A stretch of DNA of 64,000 bases from Lepidonotus clava (taxonomy: Eukaryota > Annelida > Polychaeta > Phyllodocida > Polynoidae), in the NCBI GenBank assembly GCA_936440205.1, contig OW387135.1, positions 29,180,792 to 29,244,791 of the forward strand, read 5' to 3'. Below the pieces are notes generated by a model. That model was not told the DNA's origin. It saw only the letters and a list, made by a program, of their open reading frames with translations, and did no database searches. This document shows positions 48,461 to 57,800 of the stretch, piece after piece (the first letter of the stretch is position 1; each line of letters begins with the position of its first letter). A program made the position numbers and the translations under genes.

Positions 48461-48991
48461 TAAACAACAAGAAGCAAATGACTATCAAAGTTCCGATCGT
48501 TGGAACGATTGATGTTCGCCCTTAACATAACAATGGACATATGGGCTATGAGTAGTGATCACCACCACCACTGCTGCTGTCACACACAACTCAGGGAGGG
48601 GCTTAGGAAAGGGGCACCTGCACCCATCCACTTAGACCTGCCCACCTGCAGGTGACAGTGGAGGTCCTAATGTGGAGTACTGGTTATGTAACCCACTTCT
48701 GGCTTCTCAAACTGCACCCTCCCCCACCCCCACTCCTTGAACTCAGTTCAAGGAGTGGGGGTGGGGGAGGGTGTATGGGAGAGGCCTGCCCACTCAATTA
48801 CACTTGATGCACACTAATTGTCCTTGCTTACAAATGCATGCCGGTGGACAAAGGCCTGTAGCTACTTGTATGTAAGATTGTGTAACTGGGCAATCAGATC
48901 AAAGCCCAAATACCTACAAAAGACATGACTGATTGAGTGAGCCCTTCCCATAAGCTACAATACTAAAAACTATAATTAAGGGCTCACAAAA
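48461..48991. mobile_element. Dispersed element, copy 2
   Basis: Same conserved 5' block (AACAAGAAGCAAATGACTAT) and 3' block (AGGCCTGCCCACTCAATTAC to GGGCTCACAAAAA) as 4591-5497, nearly identical. The interior of about 183 bp is unrelated to copy 1. Confidence 0.75.
48717..48771. other. Perfect 27-bp inverted repeat with 1-nt spacer
   Basis: Arms 48717-48743 and 48745-48771 are exact complements. The inner 23 bp are the same as the copy-1 hairpin; here the symmetry extends 4 bp further on each side. Confidence 0.95.
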
Positions 48992-50054
48992 AAGACTGAG
49001 AGTGTGAATGTAATACACAGGTTTAGTTGAAAAGTTGGCGTATCAGTTATTTCAACACAGAAATGGATCTGTCAGTCGACATCAACCTTTTAACTTGATC
49101 CCACTCAAAAAACTTGAGTTGTTGTGACATACTCTTCCTGTTTGGGACTGAGACAAATCTGTAGTTAATGGTCCTTACCACTGGTTGGTCTCAGGGTAAC
49201 ACAACCATGTAGTGACCACAGCCAGGTGCCACAAAACTGCCCTAACTAAGACGCTGGAGGAACCTCTGACCGACGATATGTACGTAGGCTCTGAGAAAAC
49301 TACCTTTAAACATTTTCTTTGATATATTCTTTTTTTTAAATGTTTTCTCTTTTTTTCCCCGTTTTTTTTTAACAGAGCCCCCCCCCCCCCCCTCCCTTCA
49401 ACTCTTGGACACTCTCAGTGCCTGGGAGTCCACACTCCTCGGTGACAATTGTCTCCCTGGAGAGGGTTACTAGGTAACCCTGGAGAGGTTGGTCATGCAC
49501 CAATCACAGCCTGATCCCTGGATCCAGGCCTCTGAAGCGGTAGCATCGAAAGATCGAACACAATTTTGCCTTGAATCCATTAGATTAAAAAAAATATGTC
49601 TTAAGCATGCTCATAAATACAAGTCCATATAAGAAGTCACATTTTGTGTTACTCTTGATCTTTATATTCTCACCCGGGCAGTCTACATAAAACCAAGGCG
49701 ACTACGCACAGGACTGTAGTCTCTTTGATAAAATAGAATTATTTTTAGTGTGGCCTCAAGTATACAAATGATTTTTGAAATTCTTCATCAAAAAGTTAGA
49801 TTTTTTGGGGGCAAACTCCCTGTGCAGTCTCCGACAGGGATTTTTTATTGTTGCCATTTTCCCCTGGGCTCAACATTAAAGGTTTTCACTTTCCTCACCA
49901 TCGGACACCTGTCCATCTTTACTGGATTATTATAATAATATTATAAAAATTCTATATGTTCTTCGGGCAGGTACTAGCTTTGAGTAATAAAGAGAAATAT
50001 TTTTCCTCACTGATAAATCCCGTGGAAAATAAGTAAAGATTGGCTAGGTAATTA
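48992..50054. other. Non-coding DNA
   Basis: A T/C homopolymer stretch is at 49325-49395, including a C run from 49378. No ORF or repeat end recognised. Confidence 0.4.
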
Positions 50055-50402
50055 GGCCTGAAAAAAAATTGTTGTGTTCAGGTAGATCTCTAACCTGACC
50101 TACCCTAAATTTTTGGCCCTACCATAAAAAAAATTTCAATGTTTTTTTCTTCAATTTTTAAAATGCGATAGAATTGATTAAATGAACATGAAACAGCTAG
50201 CATATAAATGCTTGGGACATGTATTTGTTAGGCAATTTTGGGGGTAATTTTTTACATTTTCAAGACCGCCCAGGTCCAAATATGTAAGTAAAAAAAAAAA
50301 AAAAAGAGCAGAAACAAAAATTAAATCGACCTCTAGATCTAGACTATATATACCCTATTTTTTCGACCTGTGTAACCTGAACACAACTATTTTTTGGGGG
50401 CC
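50055..50402. mobile_element. MITE, GTTGTGTTCAGGT family, copy 2 (about 348 bp)
   Basis: The left end is GGCCTGAAAAAAAATTGTTG then TGTTCAGGT. The right end ACCTGAACACAACTATTTTT then TGGGGGCC is its imperfect complement over about 28 bp. It lies 150 bp downstream of the CARD exon on that gene's strand, so probably in its first intron. Confidence 0.8.
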
Positions 50403-50551
50403 TCATGAATACTATAATCTGGGTAAAAATCATTAGCTACCAACGTGATTGCCATTTACTATTTAGAATTAAATGTTAATTTTATAGATCTAAAACTTTA
50501 GATCTACCCACCTAGGACTAGGTTGATATCTACTCAACTTTTGCAACCTAC

Positions 50552-50837
50552 CTTTTGAAGTTCCGAGAAGCATGGGAGCGAACAGGTGAGGATAAGTTGT
50601 TTCTAGTGCTACACACAACGCTCTAAATGCAAACCGTTGCTTGTCTCTGGATATGATGTCCAGCAACTTGGCAGTCCTCCCGGCGGGGCTGTGCGCCTCG
50701 GCCGCCGCCAGCTCGGCCAGGTCGGCCGGGGAGAGCGCGTCGGCCGCCCGAAGGACGGGCACTAGGCGCTCCGCGTCCACCAACTTGACTAACTGTGAAC
50801 GATGTCTCTCTATCAAATCCTGGTGGATGCCATCCAT
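50552..50837 (-). CDS. CARD-domain protein, first coding exon (gene continues leftward)
   Basis: The exon encodes 95 codons plus one base, from ATG at 50837 to a good donor (CAAAAG, then GTAGGT). Residues about 7-90 have the pattern of a six-helix death-fold CARD: LIERHRSQLVKLVDAERLVP, then LSPADLAELAAAE, the spacer RTAKLLDIISR, and FRALCVALETTYPHLFAPML. The ALxxxxxxHLxxxL end is as in RAIDD, Apaf-1 or caspase CARDs. Known role of the fold: homotypic assembly of caspase-activating or NF-kB signalling complexes in the cytosol. No later exon (caspase, death or NACHT domain) is identified, so the protein cannot be named. The middle of the exon is very CpG-rich (Ala/Glu helices). TAG before 50840 is a plausible acceptor, so a 5' leader exon is likely. 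Confidence 0.65.
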
Positions 50838-50840
50838 TAC

Positions 50841-51662
50841 CTACGTTAAAAATCAACAGATTAGTGCATGTCGATGTGTTGCATCAATGAATTATAGATG
50901 TTATGGATGCCATTTGTCACTGTCAATTTGTGACTGTCAGTGTCAGCCATGTTTTTAATTCATTGCAAGTGCTGCCAAGATCTCAAGTTTAGAAGGTACG
51001 ATAAAGTGGTTATAGATGATGAACTGCGTTTAAAAGTTGCTAGTTTTGAATAAATGATCACTGTGTACTCACGGCACAAGCGGTTTCGCTGATCCCTTAT
51101 TATTTGAAACTCAATTATACTTTTAAAGTTTGATTTCACCTCGGTTGGAAGTGAACTGTCGCCATTTTGGTAGGAAATGAAAACAGCTGTGCGGCGGAAG
51201 AGGTGTCAATCAAATCAACCTGACTGCCAAATATGGGAACAGGGGTGTGGCTTGCAACTGTTACACAAAAAGTATAATCATTTGACAGCCTGACCACCGG
51301 ACTCTCTTTATCATAATCTATCCATTAATTTTGTTGAATGGATCTAGAATTTTGATACAGTCCAGATCGTTCTGGACCTTTTAATTTTAAATCTAGACTC
51401 TAGATAGATAATATGAGAAAACGAAAAGCTAGCCCTAGGTCTACTAAAATTGGCACAATCAATTATTAATGATAACATTACATTTTACACACAATCACTC
51501 TTGTGCCGATTTGAGTTGGTTTTGAATGAAATGCGTGTGGAACTAGCATATCACTGAATGATGAAACAAATATTTCCTGGCGGCAAAAGTAAGAAAAGCC
51601 GCCATCTAGCGGCTTAAGGTGGAAACAGAGCTCTCCGACGAAGAAGTCCAGAAACCTCCAAG
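50841..51662. promoter_or_regulatory. Divergent intergenic promoter region (CARD gene / SPATA20)
   Basis: The two start codons are head-to-head, 892 bp apart. Motifs: AAAATGGCG (minus, 51167), the inverted repeat AAGCCGC-CATCTA-GCGGCTT at 51596-51615 that contains a YY1-type GCCGCCATCT, and CAAGATGGCGG at 51659-51669, the YY1/initiator motif of TATA-less housekeeping promoters. No TATA box. The centre (51200-51580) is AT-rich. Confidence 0.5.
51140..51165 (-). other. Candidate leader exon/uORF of the CARD gene
   Basis: On the minus strand CCAAAATGGCGACAGTTCAC runs to a donor-like CCGAG/GTGAAA. Joined to the acceptor before 50840 it gives a nine-codon uORF whose TAA overlaps the main start as TAATG. 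AAAATGGCG also fits a YY1-type initiator. Inferred; no transcript evidence. Confidence 0.25.
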
Positions 51663-51670
51663 ATGGCGGA
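51663..51670 (+). CDS. SPATA20: Candidate alternative first coding segment of SPATA20 (ATG GCG GA)
   Basis: ATG GCG GA is followed by GTGAGT at 51671, a perfect +1 to +6 donor. Spliced to exon 2 it reads M-A-E-A-M-S-S-T in the same frame as the main form, which has the same splice phase. It would produce a protein lacking the presequence. If not spliced there, it is a three-codon uORF (MAE, stop). The A at -1 of the donor is suboptimal. Confidence 0.35.
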
Positions 51671-51729
51671 GTGAGTGCTTATTCCGAGCGACTGCACATA
51701 AACTTTAGGCAAATTTCAAGTAAATACCG

Positions 51730-51872
51730 ATGTATCGCCTGGGTTTATTACGGCTTTGGCCAAATCTAAGACAAGTTATCAATACTGTCACAGTTAGGAC
51801 CGCTGTCACTCTCAACAGGTGCCCCAGGCCTCACTTCAAGCTCCACCCGACCCGCGCTGGAATCGTCGCAAG
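51730..51872 (+). CDS. SPATA20: SPATA20 exon 1: mitochondrial presequence
   Basis: ATG then 47 codons plus AG, donor GTAGCT at 51873. [20 protein letters not shown] begins an Arg/Leu-rich, acid-free stretch (no Asp or Glu in 47 residues), typical of matrix-targeting peptides. The frame joins exon 2 as AG+A (Arg), then Ala-Met-Ser-Ser. Human SPATA20 also has an Arg/Leu-rich N-terminus. Confidence 0.8.
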
Positions 51873-54800
51873 GTAGCTCTGAGACAGCTGATTGATCATT
51901 GAGCCAGACCTTCAATGACTTGTCTTATCCCGATCAATGCGTGCTGCCAGCACACTTTATCGTTACACGAAGTAAAATGTTTACATATTGTGCATGGATT
52001 AAATCAGTTTGTTTGGCGTGTGTTATGGGAAGGATGACTCACAGTTGAGGATTCATTCCTCACTTTGATGTTTCCAAACCTAATGCAAAATTTGGTCATA
52101 GATCTGAAACTTTTAAATTGACTTAATTAAGTTGATATTCAATGCATTTCAATAATTTTTTCAATCCCCATTTATCCTTAAGTGCTATCCTACGTCCTCA
52201 GACAGTAAACATTTTCAAAAAAATATATAGAAATCTATAAATCTATTAATAGTAGATCTAGTAATTAATAAATACATAGATCTAGATCTAGATGTTTATG
52301 ACTTTAAAGTCATACCCCCTAGGCCTAGGACATTTAGCCCCTAGGACACTTACCCCCTGGACACTTAGCCCCTAGGACACTTACGTACCTCCCAACCTTG
52401 GAGAACTCGGTCCAATGATGTTTTGACACTTTGCCATCCACTAACTGTTGTGTAGGGACAAGTTAGCCCTTTAGGTATGAATCCTAGACATCTATTAGAA
52501 GAGAGGGATATTTATTTAGTTTGCTTTCCATTAGACAGACTATAAGCTCTTACCACTTAATTTCCTCTACATTATAAGCCAAGGGGGGGTGTGAGTGTCC
52601 CAGGGGGTAAGTGTCTTAGGGGGTAAATGTCTGGGGGGTATATGTCCTAGAACCTATAATAAAGAATAAGTGACACCAACGATTGTACAAAGGAAAGATT
52701 AACGACTAGACTATCATGACTATGTTTTGGAGTGACGTCCTCATGAGGGGCGCCCCATACGAGAGTCCATGCTACCAGGTACGACACGTCCGTCATGTTT
52801 GCTGTTTTTGTGACTTCGTCGTCAGTTTGTTTAAGTTATAAACTGACGATGACGTCACAAAAACGGCAATCATGACGGACACGTCGTATCTGGTTGCACA
52901 GACTCTGGTACGAGTCATAGGGGGTGCCCCTCATGAGGACGTCACGAAAATCCCGTAGACCCCTTTCACACTTGCCCATCTTTGTGTAGCTATATGACAT
53001 TTTTGGTGACACTTAGGAGCTGGTTCAATTTGTTATCATGATTGCACAATCATGTAAAGTTCTTGTTATGATTCAAATTCATCATTTCTCTGCAATTAAC
53101 AGTTACTGCTATTTTTGCCCGCCTCTTTTGTTATTATGATGAATTATAGTAATCAATTCAATGTCACGACACAAGTTCATGCAATAATTATGGAGCTTAA
53201 AAGGCAGGTAAATGTTTTTTGTCAAAGTTATGAGTGAAGTATGTTTTGGGACGCAATCATGAAGTACACGAGATCGTGTGGTACGAGCTCATATGGTACA
53301 AAAATGTATGCACGAGTTAGTAAACACGAAACTGTAATACACGATGTATCTTTGACCGGAAGTGACCCCGGCAAAAGGTCAAAGTGACCACGTGATGCAA
53401 CAAATCAGGAGCCAGGTTATGGCTATATATAAGAGTGATTGCATGAAAATAAACAGTCCTGTCTTGGTACTCATTGTGTTCACACCTCCTTTCTTCCCAG
53501 GAATGAACTGCAAAAAGACTTAGAAGAACAGGATAGCTAGAGAGGTTGGTCCATGAGCTAGAATTAGACCGAAGTTTAGCCGAAAAAGAGAAGTAGGGCT
53601 TAGAAGAAATAAGGGAGTGGAATGCGTAGGGACGAATCGATCAAAAGCACGAGCTCGGGTTGTTAATGAGTTTAAGGACAAAGACTTGCGACCTCGGCCT
53701 ACACGCTACCACATGCTAGGCACCCTGTACGAGACACCGATCATGAGCTCAATTGGATCCTGCTTTCTGGTAGACCGAGGACCTTGATGCTTGCCTCGTG
53801 AACTTCCCCGGACCATATTGCACCATCGACCCCCGTGCGCGGGGCACATTTCTGAGACATACACGACCACTCACCCGTCCGTTGCTCCACAGTGGGCCTG
53901 GACGAATGCTCACGTAATTCCGTCCCGCTCTTGCTACGAAAGATCGAGCACAACTTGGACAAGAACCGTCGAGTATACAAATACCTAAACAGGGAAACCC
54001 CTAATTTTCCCAGAGAACATCGCAGTGTGCTAGTACCCGAATATCTTGTTTATTTCAGGCCAGATGTCTATATAAATTTAGGTTTATAAGCTATAGACTC
54101 GTGAACAAAAAACTGATTTGTACTCCCAATTCGTTCTCAAGAGACTACTAGCGAAAGTCAGCCTGACAGGGTAGCTCGGACTATATCTATAGTAGTACAG
54201 CTGCATAACCGGAAGATCTAACCAGAGATCTATTAGATCGTTTCTCCTCCTCAGGTTCAGGGCTCATTTGACTTTGCTGCCCGTTGGATAGGTGATGGTC
54301 AAGTTTTACCTGCCATGCTTCCTTCTTATCCCTTCCTCCTTGGTGTACATACCGTCTGGGTCATGAGATATTTGATAGATCTTAGACTGAGTTCATCCCT
54401 GAACATGAAGAAGGCAGATTTACCAACTCAATGTTCCATAGACCATGAAATTTTAAAACAAACTACAGGTCAGGTACGGTACCAAGAAAACCAAAACGTG
54501 AATATAAGATCATAGAAATTAAGAAAAAATAATTTCTAAAGACAGTACCCGGTAGTCTATGTTATATCGGGTTGCCCCTCTGACCTATCATCATATTAGG
54601 TATTCAATAATAATAGACCTCTGGACCAAAGTATCAATAGTTTACTGTTTAACTCAGTGTCTTAACCTTTCAATTTGCAAAGAGCCATGAGTAGCACTCA
54701 AGGTGAAGGCACTGCACAAGAAGGCACACACCAGAACCGATTGGCGTTGGAGAAGTCTCCCTACTTGCTTCAGCATGCGACTAATCCAGTCGACTGGTAA

Positions 54801-57800
54801 GAAATCTTTTTCATACTAAAATCAGTTAAGTTTAAAGAACTAATCTGATATTTGTCAAAACCACAGTCTTAATCATCATTATGCAGTTTACACTACCTAT
54901 TTAAAGTTATAAAAGTCAGGTTGGCCCTTTATACATTGGTAAATCAAATGGACATGTATACTTTGAACATTCTGCTGTAAAAATCATGACATAACTCGGA
55001 TTTTTTAACATGTTATCTTTCCAGGTATCCATGGGGAAAGGAGGCATTTCGCAAAGCCAAAGATGAAGATAAACCTATCTTTTTGTCAGGTAATTAGGTC
55101 TTCTAAATAGAAGCACATGTATTTTGAAAACCAATTTTTGTCAAAATCTTAATTTAGAATACTTTATCACAAGCGAAGGATAGTAATTTACTATCATATC
55201 AGAATTCGTCTTTTCTCTCTCAATTTCTATGATCTATTCGAAATTAATTGGTTGAATTAAAGTAACAAAAGCTTTATCATTGCATTGTAGTTGGTTATTC
55301 TACTTGCCACTGGTGCCACGTAATGGAGAGGGAAACCTTCGAGAATGAGGATATAGGCAAAATAATGAACGACTATTTTGTCAATATCAAGGTTGATCGT
55401 GAAGAACGACCTGATGTCGACAAAGTTTACATGAACTTTGTGCAGGTAACAATCCAGTTACATTTATTCATTTCGAGTATAATGATATAATTTTTTTTTA
55501 TTTTCAAGTCTACTGATGGCATATGTAAAGTATGTTTCTATGCCTTAAGGTAATGAAATAATATAGCTGCGGTTACGTAGAAAGATGAGCTCACTTATGA
55601 AATAAATGCTTCACAATAACATCCCATTCTAAATCAGTCGATAGTCTATAACAAGTTAATCAGGTTAAAATGTGATAGGGCCAGGATTTTGACATTCTGT
55701 AGAATTACCAGTCGATGGAGAATTTTTCAGTTGATATTTTTGGCTTCAAATTTCGAACAACTCCTCAGGTAGTTCAAAATCAAAAAAATGTACAGCGAGA
55801 TTTTCACCGAGCATTTCGTTCATGTCGCTGACTAACGTTCCTCTGGTCATGAACCGTGAATCAGTTTATATTTTGAATAACGACTGCTTCCCACGATATT
55901 CAGAATTTTATAAATAGACAATTTTCTATTTTTCAGGCTACGACGGGAGGCGGGGGCTGGCCAATGAGTGTGTGGCTAACTCCGGACCTAAAGCCCATCG
56001 TCGGAGGAACTTACTTCCCTCCAGACGATCGATACTATGGACGGCCAGGGTTCAAGTCTATCATCGTCAACATCGCTCTCAAGGTGAGTTTGTAGGACAC
56101 ATGCATGTCCTCAGTTTTATCCACCAAGGTATTTTAAGAAAAATTGACAATCCACCAAACCTTCTGATTTACCTACGCGTATTTTCCATATTTGTGGAAA
56201 ATAACCGACACATTAGTAGAGCTCCCTCTCCAGACCACAACGTAATTGTCGATTTCCCAACCCCTTTGCCCTTGAGAATTAGATTCAACAAAGACAAAAT
56301 CCAAGGACTCCTATGCCAGAGTTCGAGAATGGTAGACCATTTAGTCAATCCAGGAGGTGGGTTTCTTCTCTCACCTTCCAAATACCGGCCCCTTCTTTAT
56401 TTACCCATGCCTACGTTGCCTTTCATACAAAATGGATCAACAGATTTGGAACAGAAATGTATTTGGTATTCAAAATATTGCTGATCGTGTTTCAAGTATG
56501 ATGTAACCATGCTGATCAGATCTTTTTAGAAGGACCCCCAATTGTTTTTTATTTTACGATTTTACAAGCACCTTCACCCTTGTTTAGGAATTTTTCAGGG
56601 GTGTTTTTTAAGCTTGAAGATAGTACATGAATGTATCATAAATGTAATTAGAACGTAAAAGAACTGAAGGATTATTCATAATGATATTTTCATTCCCGAA
56701 ATAACTTAAACATTTCTTGTCATGTTAAATTAGAATATTCTCATAACGCTGAAGGAACATGCGTAACTGATATATCCTTGACTTGCCTGCTTCCTCCAGT
56801 GGCGTAACGAGCGGGAGAAGATGGACGAACAAGGGACAGTGGTGGTGGACGCCCTCCTGAGGGCTGCCACCCTCCACACCACTGACCGAAGCCAGGTCGA
56901 GTACCTGCCCTGTGTCCAGCGCTGCTTCTCTATGATCAGGGCCAACTATGACGAGGACCATGGAGGAATTGGCACCTCCCCCAAGTTCCCACAGCCGGGT
57001 GAGTCGCTGCAATAACTTAAGTGTTTTTATATCGTTTAAGTTTGTCAAAAAGGCCAATAGTAAAATCAACCGTCCTATTTCTGCCCTAAGTTCTCACAGC
57101 CAGTATGTGCCGACCTCATGCCCATATCATTCAGGCCAGTATAAAGGTTCCCATTTCCATTTTGTGCATTCCAAATATATTTTATATAGACATGCCCAAA
57201 GATACCGCCGTGGAGTTAATCTCAATCGTTAAACCATACTTTGTTTATGTGGCTGTTCAAAATGTTCCCAGCCACATCATACTTCTAATTCGGTCCAATG
57301 ATCCACAAACCGGGTTTTGCCGGATTTTCCTCCAAAATGATCCCAAGCTCACAAAGCTAGCGAAGACCTAACGTTTCTTCCGTACTTTTACTCCCTAGCC
57401 AATATCATTATTTTTACAGAATTCATTAGTTTTTCGAGTTTACTCCATAACGAAGATCACACTAGGTCTGGCGATTTTATGTTAAGAATATATTAGATTC
57501 TAAGGCTAATTCATACATATCCGCGGATGCTGCACTATCGACGGACAATATCATATTAGCGTCAGATGTTATGATAGCCCCTGCGACGTATGGAGGATAT
57601 TGTTTTTACCTGACCTTCCGGTTCCGAAAATTTTATATTGAAAATGATATTTGGCCAATAATAAGGGGCACGCTCCCCGTGCGCCCTCTCTAATCCACCA
57701 CTTTGCCCTTTTCTTGTGTGAATTAGTTTATAATAATATCTGTGGATGTTGTTCTCTCAGTAAATCTGAACTTCCTGCTGAAGAAGTACGCCGAGGACCC

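Larger units (their letters stand above)
51873..54682 (+). other. SPATA20 intron 1 (2.8 kb)
   Basis: It holds two foldback elements and an LTR-like unit described separately. 52215-52295 is rich in TAGATCTA palindromes. 53490-54240 is a GC-balanced stretch with short frames on both strands that I do not recognise. The acceptor is TTTCAATTTGCAAAG before 54683. Confidence 0.6.

Noticed and set aside
50623-50856. Arg/Gly-rich minus-strand frame overlapping the CARD exon
   Set aside because: Out-of-frame shadow of a CpG-rich exon.
55972-56484. 170-codon open frame on the + strand
   Set aside because: It overlaps SPATA20 exon 5 in a different frame and runs into the intron; the exon frame is fixed by homology and splice sites.
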